From positions 1-59,064 of the forward strand of contig JACCQN010000020.1 in NCBI GenBank assembly GCA_015709215.1: a stretch of DNA of 59,064 nucleotides, read 5' to 3'. The DNA is from Bacteroidales bacterium (GTDB lineage: Bacteria; Bacteroidota; Bacteroidia; Bacteroidales; F082). Below, one piece after another: positions 40,010 through 48,921 of the stretch. Numbering within the stretch: position 1 is the first letter of the stretch; each line of letters starts with the position of its first letter. Made by a program: the position numbers and the translations under genes. Under the pieces are notes generated by a model that saw only the letters and a list, made by a program, of their open reading frames with translations, had not been told where the DNA came from and ran no database searches.

Positions 40010-40459
40010 TTACAGATTATCGGAAGCATACCATTCGGCATATGCTGTTCCTGTTTCGCGGAGTAATATGCTGTAAATCTTTATGTTATCTGGCAGTTCG
40101 GAGGTTATTCGGGCAGCAAAATCGGCTACCATCATTTCGCTGGTCGGCTGATAGTCGAGCACATAAATCTTTTCAAAATGCTTGCGCAATGTATCAACGG
40201 CTTCGGAGTCTAATGTTTTGTTCAGTACCAAGGCATGATCAAAAACATCAACAACTTGTTTTTTGACAATTTTTTTCAGATCGCCAAAATCCATCACCAT
40301 GCCCAGCTTGGGATCAGTGGGATCGTTGATGGGTTTCCCGATGAGCGTAACTTTTAGCTCATAGCTATGGCCGTGGATGTTGTGGCATGGGCCGTCGTAT
40401 CCTTTGAGGGCGTGGGCCATTTCAAACTTAAACTCTTTGGTAATACGTATATTTTGCAT
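40010..40459 (-). CDS. queD: 6-carboxytetrahydropterin synthase (QueD / PTPS family)
   Basis: A 149-aa zinc enzyme. The zinc ligands are His16 (FEMAHAL) and His29 and His31 in NIHGHSY, and Cys25 (GPCHN) is the catalytic cysteine. Later DHALVLN and ETGTAYAEW match the QueD/PTPS active-site segments. QueD makes 6-carboxytetrahydropterin from dihydroneopterin triphosphate for queuosine synthesis. The similar eukaryote-type PTPS makes a pterin cofactor, and the pterin dehydratase elsewhere in this window makes that alternative worth noting. It starts 8 bases after the endonuclease gene, so it probably shares its transcript. Confidence 0.88.
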   Translation of the reverse strand: MQNIRITKEFKFEMAHALKGYDGPCHNIHGHSYELKVTLIGKPINDPTDPKLGMVMDFGDLKKIVKKQVVDVFDHALVLNKTLDSEAVDTLRKHFEKIYVLDYQPTSEMMVADFAARITSELPDNIKIYSILLRETGTAYAEWYASDNL

Positions 40460-40467
40460 ATTTCTTA

Positions 40468-41562
40468 CTAATTTAAAATCAATTTTCCTGTGAAAATCGT
40501 TTGTGCGTTTTGTTGAAGATGAATCAAATAAAACCCTGGATTAAAACCCGACATATCAAGCATTGTCTCTTGATCTCCGGTATTTTCAACTGGCAGTAAC
40601 ATAAGCGTGCGTCCACTGAGATCGGTTATCAGCAGTGAACCGTTTGAAAGGTGGCTTTCCCATTGAATCTTTACATTTGCTGTATGACTGACCGGATTGG
40701 GAAAAATACGGACTTGTGCTGCATGACGACTTTCGAGCTGTGCTGTTGGATCATACATTCGGAGTGCGAAATCAGGTTCGTCGATAAAGGGATTTCTATT
40801 ATTTTGCAGCGAATAAACTGCATTGTTTCGGTCAATTTCTTTCTGGCTTACAGGATCTTGCTGATGCCATTGCAACATCAGGCTCAATGCCCAGGGTTTT
40901 AGGTTTGCCCCATCGGTCATCGCACTTCCGGGCCAGTTATTGTCTTCGCCGTAATAACGCACTGTCATATAAAGTATGCCCCGCGCCAGATCACCTTTGT
41001 AGGCGTCGATGGGTTCAAAAACAGTGCCACTATAACCGGAAGTATTATTGCTGCCGACTTTTGACCCATTAGTGGATGTCCAGCTGGCTGATCCAACTTC
41101 TCCGAAGGGATAATTGCCTCGGCGTCCGTTTACGTAGCCATCCGTTGGGATGAGGTGAAAAAGGTCGGTGTACATCGGGCTGGCATCACCAAACCAACTT
41201 TTGGGCCAGCTGTGCTCGCGATTATAGCAATTTCCTTCGCCGCTATAGTTGCCACACTGATCACTGAAAAAGGTGTATTCGTAGGCCGTGGTTCCGTCGG
41301 GTTGATCCGAATACATATCCCACACTTTACCATTGGTTTTTTTGTCGGTTAACTCAAAATCTGACCAAAGCTGTGAATAGGAGCGGGCAATATGGTTATC
41401 AATAATATTGTGCAAGGCCTGTCGCAATTCTTCTCCAACAAGATTTTCGGTGCCGTTGTAATATCCGGCTGGCTGCGCCTTTGCAGCAAGCGAAAGCATA
41501 AGGAAAATGGCAAGCAGTTGCCATGGGCGATTCAAAAAAGGGGTTAAATTTTTCACATCCAA
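40468..41562 (-). CDS. Secreted endonuclease I family protein with T9SS sorting domain
   Basis: A 364-aa protein with a signal peptide (about residues 1-29, ending AKA). An endonuclease I/NucM domain (about 35-265) contains NREHSWPKSWF, the metal-binding histidine segment, and DLFHLIPTDGYVNGRRGNYPFGE (in part). The type IX sorting domain (about 290-364) begins IFPNPVSHTANVK and ends FTGKLILN. It should degrade DNA outside the cell, for nutrition or biofilm turnover. The start appears to be TTG immediately after the stop of the upstream membrane-protein gene; a GTG two codons later is an alternative. Confidence 0.88.
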   Translation of the reverse strand: MDVKNLTPFLNRPWQLLAIFLMLSLAAKAQPAGYYNGTENLVGEELRQALHNIIDNHIARSYSQLWSDFELTDKKTNGKVWDMYSDQPDGTTAYEYTFFSDQCGNYSGEGNCYNREHSWPKSWFGDASPMYTDLFHLIPTDGYVNGRRGNYPFGEVGSASWTSTNGSKVGSNNTSGYSGTVFEPIDAYKGDLARGILYMTVRYYGEDNNWPGSAMTDGANLKPWALSLMLQWHQQDPVSQKEIDRNNAVYSLQNNRNPFIDEPDFALRMYDPTAQLESRHAAQVRIFPNPVSHTANVKIQWESHLSNGSLLITDLSGRTLMLLPVENTGDQETMLDMSGFNPGFYLIHLQQNAQTIFTGKLILN

Positions 41563-42120
41563 TTAAGCTGAAAATAAAACATAAAAAGCATTAAATATTA
41601 CAAAGCTTGCAGCAAGCAGTTGAAATAAACTCGCCATAAGAATTTGATAAGGATTGCTTTTCATCTTGGCAGAGAGTAAAGCAAAAAGAAATGACACACC
41701 CATCAGCGACCACGAAAAATACCATCCAAAAGGACTGAACCAGGGTTGAATCAATCCGGCAAAAAAAGCCGGAAACGCAATCATAATAGCTAATAAAGTA
41801 AAGTGCTGAAGAGTATTAAAATCAAATAAAATTGCTCCTTTACGTATTTTGAGGGCTTGTTGAATCAGCCTGAGGCTGATAAATGCCAGCACCGCAAAAA
41901 CAATGATTGAACTATGTGCCTCGAAAAGATACATAAATCGCCTGCCAAGCCAGCCACCGAAATTGTAAAGCACGGCTTGCATCAGGGCAAGAATCAATAT
42001 GCCCATCCAGCGGTCAGAAGGAGTAACTTCTTTACTGTTTAAGGTAATGGCAGGCGGAAAAGCCTGGTAAGCCAGAGCAAGTAAAAATAATATGTTGAAC
42101 AGGTTTTTCAAAGCATTCAC
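41563..42120 (-). CDS. Hypothetical membrane protein
   Basis: A 185-aa protein with about five or six hydrophobic segments and an N-terminal membrane stretch. I recognise no domain. Its stop directly abuts the start of the endonuclease gene, so the two are likely translated from one transcript. A -7 box at 42131-42138 puts the transcript start only a few bases before the ATG, so it may be nearly leaderless. Confidence 0.65.
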   Translation of the reverse strand: MNALKNLFNILFLLALAYQAFPPAITLNSKEVTPSDRWMGILILALMQAVLYNFGGWLGRRFMYLFEAHSSIIVFAVLAFISLRLIQQALKIRKGAILFDFNTLQHFTLLAIMIAFPAFFAGLIQPWFSPFGWYFSWSLMGVSFLFALLSAKMKSNPYQILMASLFQLLAASFVIFNAFYVLFSA

Positions 42121-42130
42121 ATTGAGGCTG

Positions 42131-42138
42131 CAAAAGTA
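42131..42138 (-). promoter_or_regulatory. -7 box upstream of the membrane protein gene
   Basis: On the minus strand TACTTTTG is an exact TAnnTTTG match. The transcript would start close to 42124, giving an unusually short leader. Confidence 0.5.
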
Positions 42139-42175
42139 TGTTTTTTATCCTTTGTGCTTATTACGGCACTTAGGC

Positions 42176-42637
42176 TTATCCATAAATCAAACCCACAATG
42201 CGCTCAAGCCAATAGGCATCCGTTTGATCAAAACTGTTTTTCTCGCTGCTGTCAACATCCATCACTCCCACAATTTTGGCGGCTTTATTGCGTAAGGGAA
42301 TAACAATTTCTGATTGCGAACGGCTGTCGCAGGCAATATGACCTTCAAAAGCATGCACATCATCCACAATCACGGTTTTGGCCTGATTAATTCCGGCCCA
42401 GCAAACGCCGGTATCTTTTGCCAGATCGATACAAGCCAGTGAGCCCTGATAAGGACCAACCTGCAATTTGCCATCCTGCAACAAATAAAAACCTGTCCAG
42501 AAAAAATAATCCATTTTACCACTAAGCAAGGCCGCAATAGTGGCCATATTCGAAAGGGGATTGTTGCTCTTTTTGAGGAGCTCAATCAACTGAAGGTAAA
42601 TACGTTCGTAGCGTCTGTGTTTTTTACTGGTGTCCAT
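42176..42637 (-). CDS. msrC: Free methionine-(R)-sulfoxide reductase (GAF domain)
   Basis: A 153-aa GAF-fold enzyme that reduces free methionine-R-sulfoxide. All three family cysteines are present: Cys69 (GSLACI), Cys79 (TGVCW) and Cys103 (HIACDS). DVHAFEGHIACDSRSQSEIV around them is the family signature. It protects methionine in the cytoplasm under oxidative stress. A -7 box lies 25-30 bases upstream of the gene. The gene symbol follows the E. coli enzyme. Confidence 0.9.
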   Translation of the reverse strand: MDTSKKHRRYERIYLQLIELLKKSNNPLSNMATIAALLSGKMDYFFWTGFYLLQDGKLQVGPYQGSLACIDLAKDTGVCWAGINQAKTVIVDDVHAFEGHIACDSRSQSEIVIPLRNKAAKIVGVMDVDSSEKNSFDQTDAYWLERIVGLIYG

Positions 42638-42668
42638 CGTAAACTTGTGATTATAATAAAGATTCTTG

Positions 42669-42676
42669 CAAAATTA
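42669..42676 (-). promoter_or_regulatory. -7 box upstream of fRMsr gene
   Basis: On the minus strand TAATTTTG is an exact TAnnTTTG match; the leader is about 25 bases. Confidence 0.5.
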
Positions 42677-42852
42677 ACCAATGTTACACAATGCGGGAAA
42701 AATAATAACTCATGCTTATCCTTTATGTAAGTGAATAAAAAGTGCTTGAAATAAAAAGACCGAAACCGATTGTTATAGTTTACGATTTCTTGATTGTGAT
42801 ATATAAAACGCATTAAATCAATAATATAATTAACAAATGCTTAATACCTGAA

Positions 42853-42885
42853 TTTGGAGACTATCGTAATTTGCACTTAGATTTG
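42853..42885 (+). promoter_or_regulatory. Complete Bacteroidota promoter of the CBM48 protein gene
   Basis: The -33 TTTG is at 42853-42856 and the -7 TAGATTTG at 42878-42885, with a 21-base spacer. The transcript would start near 42892, about 50 bases before the ATG. Confidence 0.75.
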
Positions 42886-42941
42886 TCGCCTGAATGTCAA
42901 ATAACTGACATCATTAACTGTTTAACTAACCATTATTTATC

Positions 42942-43250
42942 ATGAGTATCAAGAAACAAATCCTGAAGACAAAACCTGTTGCTAAAATAAGTTTTAAAGT
43001 ATCAAAAGAAGAGGCGCAAGAAGCTGGCCAGATTGCTGTTGTTGGCGATTTCAATGACTGGAATCCTAAAGCTGATGTGATGAAAGCCCTCAAAGACGGT
43101 TCTTTCAGTCATACCATTGAATTGCCGGTTGGTGCCAGCTATCAGTTTCGTTACCTGGCGGATAACAGCCGCTGGTTCAACGAAAAGGAGGCTGATGCAC
43201 AAGCCGGAACAGCCTTTGGCGATGCCGAAAACAGTGTGATTGCGCTTTAA
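42942..43250 (+). CDS. Small CBM48 / isoamylase early-set domain protein
   Basis: A 102-aa protein that is nearly all one CBM48/AMPK-type glycan-binding fold: VAVVGDFNDWNP-like (IAVVGDFNDWNPK), then ASYQFRYLADNSRW. Such free-standing domains bind glycogen-type glucans and are common in Bacteroidota. The N-terminal 20 residues are basic (KKQILKTKPVAK). It has a complete promoter and a terminator of its own, so it is a single-gene unit. No enzyme activity is expected. Its role is unknown. Confidence 0.85.
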   Translation: MSIKKQILKTKPVAKISFKVSKEEAQEAGQIAVVGDFNDWNPKADVMKALKDGSFSHTIELPVGASYQFRYLADNSRWFNEKEADAQAGTAFGDAENSVIAL

Positions 43251-43259
43251 AAAGTATTT

Positions 43260-43294
43260 ACCCGGAAGCGATTTATAAACGCTTCCGAATTTTA
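43260..43294 (+). terminator. Terminator of the CBM48 gene
   Basis: An 8-bp perfect stem (CGGAAGCG at 43263-43270, CGCTTCCG at 43280-43287), extended by weak pairs, is followed by AATTTTACTT. Confidence 0.75.
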
Positions 43295-44037
43295 CTTGTT
43301 TTAACTTTTCCTTTTCCACTGTAAAATGCTGCATAAGAGGGGTTTCGTGTTATTTTTGTGGCTAAGGTAATCCTGACTTTTCCCCGTTTAAATTAGTGCG
43401 GGCGCAGGTGTCTTATCATCAATGTTTGTGTTTTTAAAAACACTAAATTGTCGTTCTTAGATTATATTGATATGGAGATCTGGGGTGTAAAAACAGCTTC
43501 AAAAAAAAGTAAAAGCTGTGCAGGATTAAAGTTATCAGAATAATAATAGGATTATTGAAACATATCAGTTCTGCGCATACAAAGGTCACACCAGATGTTT
43601 TAATATTTTTGAGAGAATAATGGATAGAGCCTTACACCGAACAACACGCAATTTTACATGATGGGAATGCCTATAAAATTACTGTAGCTTAACGATAGTT
43701 CTTTTAATCATACTTGTCAAATCTTATTTTTTTAACACACATGACCTTGCCACATAGGCTATGATCAAACAAAGTGAACTGCCTGCTTCATTAAATATTT
43801 GGTAACGATTAGGATATTTGAACCCGCATCCAAACTACATTCGCCTGCGTCTGAAAACGGTATTCCTGCATTTGTCAAAGTTGAAAGACTTATTATATGA
43901 TTGTCCCTTAGTGTGTTGAATTAAAGAAACTGGTGGAAAAAAGATAGATAGATTTCTTTCACCCACCGGCTATTTCTATTGAGCCATGAACCGTAAATTT
44001 TGGCAACACGCTGTTAGCAGCCGGCAACTTTATATAT
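43295..44037. other. Long gene-poor region
   Basis: About 740 bases without a recognised gene. One plus-strand reading (about 43529-43693), broken by a TAA at 43618-43620, gives a protein-like string (for example EPYTEQHAILHDGNAY). This may be a decayed gene end, but chance is possible. A hairpin (43930-43969, seven plus five base pairs) lies downstream of the leftward hydrolase gene and could terminate it. Confidence 0.4.
43930..43969 (-). terminator. Possible terminator of the alpha/beta hydrolase gene
   Basis: Stem of seven pairs (43930-43936 with 43963-43969), an internal loop, then five more pairs. It lies 68 bases after the hydrolase stop on the minus strand. The T-tail is weak. Confidence 0.4.
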
Positions 44038-45039
44038 CTACTTTTGTATAAATTCAATCAACGGCTTTATAAATCTGTCAAATGATTCTATATGAGGAAG
44101 ATGTCCAATGTTATCCAATTCAACCAATGTCGAGTTTGGTATAGCATTTTGTGTTTTCTTTCCTAATTCATTGTAAAGTCCCATTTTCAACTGTATATCT
44201 TTTGAGGCTCTTTCTCTACCTATTGCTGTCCTGTCACGTGTACCGATGATAAGCAGTGTCGGACATTTTATGTTTCCGAATTCATATACCACAGGCTGTG
44301 TAAAAATCATATCGGTAGTCAAGGCTGCATTCCAAGCAATAATGGGGTAATCTTTGTGCAACGTCCAACCCGCCAAAAGGTTAAGCCAACGATCATATTG
44401 AGGCTTCCAGGTATTATCGTAATAATATTTCAACTGGTAGTTGTGATAACGTTCTACCGTGTTTTTCAATTCACTCTGATAGTTAGCGTCAATAGTTTGA
44501 TAGCTTGTCAGAACTTTGTAATCCTCCAGACCGATTGGATTTTCCAGAATGAGTTTAGCTGTCATATCAGGATAGGATAGGGCAAATCGTGTGGCTAGCA
44601 TTCCGCCCATCGAATGTCCTAATATAATAATTTTATTGATTTTCAGGCTATCGAGAATTGATTTGGTGTTATGAGCCAACTGCTGAAAGCTGTATTGGTA
44701 ATTTTCGGGTTTAGTGGATTTTCCAAAGCCAATTTGGTCAGTTGCGATCACACGAAAACCTTCTTTACTCAGCGCTTTAATGGTTTGCTCCCAATAAGCT
44801 ATACTAAAATTTTTGCCGTGCATGAGCAGTATGGTTTTTCCATTAGGATTTGATGGCAACACATCTACATAAGCCATTTTCAGGTCTTGTCCCTGCGATT
44901 TAAACTTATGAAAATTGACCTCAAAAGGGTAGTTTACAGTGGTAAGGTCTTTATCCAAGGCTACTAATGTATCTTGAGAGAAGCAAGGGGAAGATATTAT
45001 GATACCCCAAAGTAATAAAATATTTATCTTCATTTTCAT
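44038..45039 (-). CDS. Secreted or periplasmic alpha/beta hydrolase
   Basis: A 333-aa protein with an N-terminal signal peptide (about residues 1-22, ending CFSQ). It has an alpha/beta-hydrolase fold: oxyanion segment MHGKNFS, nucleophile elbow GHSMGG with Ser143, catalytic acid in GTRDRT and histidine in NIGHLPH. Substrate is unknown; similar proteins are annotated as esterases or haloperoxidase-like hydrolases. It stands alone between two long non-coding regions. The start can be the ATG used or the ATG two codons later. Confidence 0.85.
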   Translation of the reverse strand: MKMKINILLLWGIIISSPCFSQDTLVALDKDLTTVNYPFEVNFHKFKSQGQDLKMAYVDVLPSNPNGKTILLMHGKNFSIAYWEQTIKALSKEGFRVIATDQIGFGKSTKPENYQYSFQQLAHNTKSILDSLKINKIIILGHSMGGMLATRFALSYPDMTAKLILENPIGLEDYKVLTSYQTIDANYQSELKNTVERYHNYQLKYYYDNTWKPQYDRWLNLLAGWTLHKDYPIIAWNAALTTDMIFTQPVVYEFGNIKCPTLLIIGTRDRTAIGRERASKDIQLKMGLYNELGKKTQNAIPNSTLVELDNIGHLPHIESFDRFIKPLIEFIQK

Positions 45040-45788
45040 TCACTATTGTTAGGTAAAAATTAAGGAAGTCAGACCATTATAGCCTAGTCTCCTTTTCTTA
45101 GTAGTTTTGCTTCGCAAAAAGCATACTACTATGAGCAAAATTACATTTTTTTTTGATCAGTCTGTGTTCGAACAGCCGATTTTATTGATTCCAATATCAT
45201 ATCTCATGTCAGCAAAGCAAGTGATGCCGACCGATAGGTAAAGAAGTTTAAAACATCTGACAGCCGGATTAAAGCTGTCATAAACAAGCAAATAAAAATT
45301 GTTACCAGCACCACCATTAACCTTTAAAAAGACATTTTAAAAATGTGTTGGCCAAAAACCAGTGCCTAAGCTGTTTTGGAAAACCAAAACAGCTATAAAT
45401 GACCATGTCTTATTGAAAAAGCTGAAAATGAATTCAAACACTACACAGGGTTTGCAAAAACCCCCTAACACATTGATATAATAGAAATTGTATAAATTTT
45501 AACAGAACTTACCATAAGGTTTTTGATTAAAATCATCACATACGCTTGCAGTGCATTAAAGTATTTGAATCCAGTGATTTCAACAAAGCTTAATTCAAAT
45601 TAATAAATGTTTTGGAACAGCTGTAGGTTAGCTTGTTGCCTGTCATCTTCATTTGCCTGCCGGATGTATTCAGGCTGCCTGCGACTAAAAGTATGTCAAT
45701 ACATCCTCGTCCTGTCGCCTCGAATACCTATGCTGAGCAGCGAGCTGAAGTTTGATATGACAGCCTTTTTCAGCATATCCAAAACAAA
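45040..45788. other. Gene-poor region left of the tRNA fragment
   Basis: About 750 bases without a recognised gene. It contains a perfect 11-bp inverted repeat (45369-45379 with 45384-45394, loop AAAA) without a T-tail. A second imperfect repeat sits near 45102-45133. An 81-codon plus-strand frame (45607-45852) runs through the terminator and tRNA and is not a gene. Confidence 0.5.
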
Positions 45789-45789
45789 A

Positions 45790-45816
45790 GAGCGTTACAA
45801 TAAAATTGTAACGCTC
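45790..45816 (-). terminator. Terminator of the tRNA-Gln gene
   Basis: 11-bp perfect stem (45790-45800 with 45806-45816), loop of five, and on the minus strand a TTTTGTTTT tail. It follows the tRNA fragment directly, showing that the fragment is the original 3' end of the chromosomal gene. Confidence 0.85.
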
Positions 45817-45827
45817 TCATTTTCAAG

Positions 45828-45869
45828 TTGCCCGACTAGGGCTCGAACCTAGACTCTTCTGATCCAGAG
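45828..45869 (-). tRNA. tRNA-Gln(CTG) 3' fragment, probable attachment site
   Basis: On the minus strand, starting in the anticodon loop CTCTGGA (anticodon CTG, U33, G37), the 3' half of the anticodon stem, variable loop AGAGT, T-arm CTAGG-TTCGAGC-CCTAG and acceptor strand TCGGGCA with discriminator A are all normal. The 5' half is missing: the bases to the right (AGGGA) do not pair with the anticodon-stem half. The break is therefore in or next to the anticodon loop, where a tyrosine recombinase site is expected. Confidence 0.8.
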
Positions 45870-46036
45870 TCCCTTCCTGGATCTTTTTCAGTGATTAATT
45901 GTGTCTTATAAAGATTTGTAAACAACTGTTAAACTGTTGTTTAAGATAATTATGTGCCTTTTGTGGATTTTATCAATTTTATGATTTGTAATGACTTTTG
46001 GTCGCATTTTTAGTCGTATTTTTTAATAGTCATATT

Positions 46037-47263
46037 ATGGGAAAATCAGCTGCCACCATTAGTTTTATTCTCGAAACAAGTAAGCCAAATAAACAAGGTA
46101 AGTTTCCAATAAAGTTGAATATATATTGGTTGAATAGAACTAAACGATATGGGATTGCCGAATCTGTGACGAAAACCGAGTGGGAAAAACTCAATAAATC
46201 AAATCTAAAGAATCCTGAACTCAAAACCATAAAAAATAAGATGAATAGAATTCTTGATAAGGCTGGAAGAATAATTAATAAGATGGATGTATTTTCTATT
46301 GTAACTTTTGAAGAAGAATATTTTGCAAGAAAACCTAAAAGTAGAGGGGGTAATAATGATTTAGTAAGTCTTTTTAATGTTTATATTCAAGAGCTTATAG
46401 AAAATGAACAATTAGGAACAGCAATTTCTTATCGAACTACAATAAACTCTATTCAAAAGTTTAAAAAAAAGATGATGATTCACGATGTTACTCCACGCTT
46501 CTTACAAGCTTATGAAAACTATATGCTTAAACAGGGGAAATCGGTGACAACTGTTGGAATTAACATGCGTCAGCTTCGTGCTATTGTTAATAGAGCAATT
46601 AGAGATAATATCCTCTCAAGAGAAAAATACCCGTTTGATCATTACAAGATTCCAACTGGAAGGAATAAGAAAAAAGCTTTATCAATTGCAGATCTTACTA
46701 AGCTTTTAGATTATCAAACAGAAGATGAAAAAAAGAGAAGAGCATTAGATTTTTGGCTCTTTTCTTACCTATGCAATGGAATAAATTTTTCTGATATTGC
46801 TTACCTTAAAAAAACAGATTTAGAAGAAAACTACTTTTCTTTTGTTCGCCAAAAGACAAAGAGGACAAAAAAGAAAGATATTCGTCCCATCCGTGTTGGA
46901 CTTAATCCAAGAGCCAAATTGATCATCGAAAAGTATAGATCTGATAATGACAAGAATCCTTTTTTGTTTTCAGTTTTAGAGCCAAATCTAACACAGCGAC
47001 AAGAAAAGTATAAAATACAGACTTTTATTGTAGGGGTTAATAAATATATGGAGGTGATTAGAAGGGAGCTTGGTATTAAACAAACCGTAACAACTTATGC
47101 TGCGCGACATTCCTTTTCTACTACTTTAAAAAGAAAAGGGGTTCCTACATCTTACATTATGGAAGCATTAGGACATAGTTCAATGCAGATAACTGAGCAT
47201 TACCTTGATAGTTTTACTGATGATGTTAAACTATCTTATGCGCATCTTCTCACAGATTTATAA
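46037..47263 (+). CDS. Tyrosine recombinase (integrase)
   Basis: A 408-aa integrase with an N-terminal arm-type DNA-binding domain (about 1-100), a SAM-like core-binding domain (about 105-205) and a catalytic domain (about 210-408). Catalytic features are a basic lysine strand KTKRTKKKDIRPI, TTYAARHSFST with the second arginine (about residue 357), the GHSSMQITEHY histidine, and nucleophile Tyr (about 389). The usual first catalytic arginine position reads as N in CNGINFSD, as in some Bacteroidota integrases, and deserves checking. The frame is open to 45998; ATG 46037 starts the conserved part. It lies next to the tRNA junction, as in integrative elements. Confidence 0.9.
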   Translation: MGKSAATISFILETSKPNKQGKFPIKLNIYWLNRTKRYGIAESVTKTEWEKLNKSNLKNPELKTIKNKMNRILDKAGRIINKMDVFSIVTFEEEYFARKPKSRGGNNDLVSLFNVYIQELIENEQLGTAISYRTTINSIQKFKKKMMIHDVTPRFLQAYENYMLKQGKSVTTVGINMRQLRAIVNRAIRDNILSREKYPFDHYKIPTGRNKKKALSIADLTKLLDYQTEDEKKRRALDFWLFSYLCNGINFSDIAYLKKTDLEENYFSFVRQKTKRTKKKDIRPIRVGLNPRAKLIIEKYRSDNDKNPFLFSVLEPNLTQRQEKYKIQTFIVGVNKYMEVIRRELGIKQTVTTYAARHSFSTTLKRKGVPTSYIMEALGHSSMQITEHYLDSFTDDVKLSYAHLLTDL

Positions 47264-47309
47264 TTTTGTGGAAATAGAAACAATTTGAGGTTGAACGAAA
47301 ATAAAAGTA

Positions 47310-48824
47310 ATGAGCGATAAGAGTAATTTCACGAAGCCAGGTAACTTAGTAATAGTAAGAGAATCCTCTTTGCTGGATTCTCTTACTTTAGTGAGACACT
47401 ATATTGATGATCTCTTCAGCTTTTATAGCAAGCATAAGAATCTTGAAAAAGTAAACCTAAGAACTCCTGAATCTCTTATTGAGAAGATTGTTTATGAGCT
47501 GAAACAAGCTGGTAAAGATTTAGAAGAAAGTTTTAAGATTAAAGAAAATAGGTATGAAAAACTCATTCTTTTAGCAGAGGATAAGAAATTGTTTGATGCA
47601 TTAATTGAGAAAACAGATAAGTTGAATGAGCTTGTTTGTGATTATCCCATTGAACATAAAAGAGTCATTTTAAAAATTGAAGATAGTTTAAAGTTACACC
47701 GAGATAGTTTTTTGCCTTTGCTTCAAAGAGATTTAAGTTTGCCTTCAAAACCATTAAAACAATCGGCCGTAGTGATTAAATCTGTCACAGAAATTACTGT
47801 TCCCTTGTATGAGTTTTATTTAGAGCAGGGATTTGAGGAATTTCAAAACTCTTTTTTTGATGGCAACATGTTCCCTGATTTGGAAATCGAAAATAAAGGG
47901 GATGCTGAAGTTCTGTTCCGGTTTAATGCTGATTTTCTTTCTCGGGTTGTTTCCGAAAGTGAACTCCAGCATGTTTTAAGTAAACAAGAACGAGATCATA
48001 ATGACTTCGAATATGTTATTGGGGATTATAAGACTTATAAATCTTTGCGGTTCAAATTTCGTTTGACTGATGTTATTTCAGGGAAAGAAGATGAGTTGAT
48101 TCTGAACCTTCTTAATGAAATCAACCCCATAATAGAAAATGCCAAAAACAGCTCAGAGATAGACTTGTTTTTCAGGAAACTTGTTAATCAAATTAATGCT
48201 CTAAAAAAAAGTGTATCAGAATTAAAGAATCAAGAAGGAGCAATTTTTAAATCTTTGAATGAATTGATTAATAAACTTTATGAAGCAATAAAACAAAGGC
48301 ACCAAGGCTTATTTGATGACAAAATTTTATTGATAAGTGATAAGTCATCATCAATACCGCTAAATCTGACAAAGGAAATTGCCGAAAAGCTTTTTCAAGG
48401 ATATTACAATGCGCTTATAGATTTAGATTATATATCTGTTTCTAATTATGATGAATTCAAAGATATTCTTTCGTCGAGTAAAAGCCTAAAATCAAGAATC
48501 ACATGGAAAGTATTATCCAAAACAAGAGATTTACCAAATTATAGGCTACTTCTTACTGTTTTGCATTTTTTTTCAAAATATGGTTTGATAGATCCTGGTC
48601 ATTTATCAAACGTGAAACAGGTCAATGAATACCTATCATCTCGTTTTATAAACTATGACAACACTAAGTCCTATATTGCAAAGTCCAGTTTCTCTGATTG
48701 GAAAAGTGAGTTGTTTAAAAAACACAATGGCGATCTCAAGTCTTTTTGCGTGTCAGGGAAGAATTTAGAATTTAAAAATCTCTTCGTAGCTTTCGATAAA
48801 GTCTTTAACGAAATCAAGGGATAA
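47310..48824 (+). CDS. Unknown 504-aa helical protein of the mobile element
   Basis: I do not recognise a family with confidence. The protein is largely helical, with coiled-coil-like segments (around 285-330: RKLVNQINALKKSVSELKN). Its C-terminal third (YGLIDPGHLSNVKQVNEYLSS preceded by a SKTRD segment) resembles the C-terminal pattern of RteC, a regulator of Bacteroides conjugative transposons. That is a weak similarity judged by eye. It has no nuclease, ATPase or membrane motif. It lies 46 bases after the integrase and before the repeat region. Confidence 0.6.
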   Translation: MSDKSNFTKPGNLVIVRESSLLDSLTLVRHYIDDLFSFYSKHKNLEKVNLRTPESLIEKIVYELKQAGKDLEESFKIKENRYEKLILLAEDKKLFDALIEKTDKLNELVCDYPIEHKRVILKIEDSLKLHRDSFLPLLQRDLSLPSKPLKQSAVVIKSVTEITVPLYEFYLEQGFEEFQNSFFDGNMFPDLEIENKGDAEVLFRFNADFLSRVVSESELQHVLSKQERDHNDFEYVIGDYKTYKSLRFKFRLTDVISGKEDELILNLLNEINPIIENAKNSSEIDLFFRKLVNQINALKKSVSELKNQEGAIFKSLNELINKLYEAIKQRHQGLFDDKILLISDKSSSIPLNLTKEIAEKLFQGYYNALIDLDYISVSNYDEFKDILSSSKSLKSRITWKVLSKTRDLPNYRLLLTVLHFFSKYGLIDPGHLSNVKQVNEYLSSRFINYDNTKSYIAKSSFSDWKSELFKKHNGDLKSFCVSGKNLEFKNLFVAFDKVFNEIKG

Positions 48825-48921
48825 TCCTTTGCGCCTAAACTGGTATTTATCCTCAAAATTGCATCCTTTTTCCTTTTTCCCTGGATGACAATGAGCACTC
48901 TTCCTTATTAGCGGCTTGCGG

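Noticed and set aside
45607-45852. 81-codon plus-strand frame before the integrase
   Set aside because: It reads through the tRNA-Gln terminator and the tRNA fragment, so it is not a gene.
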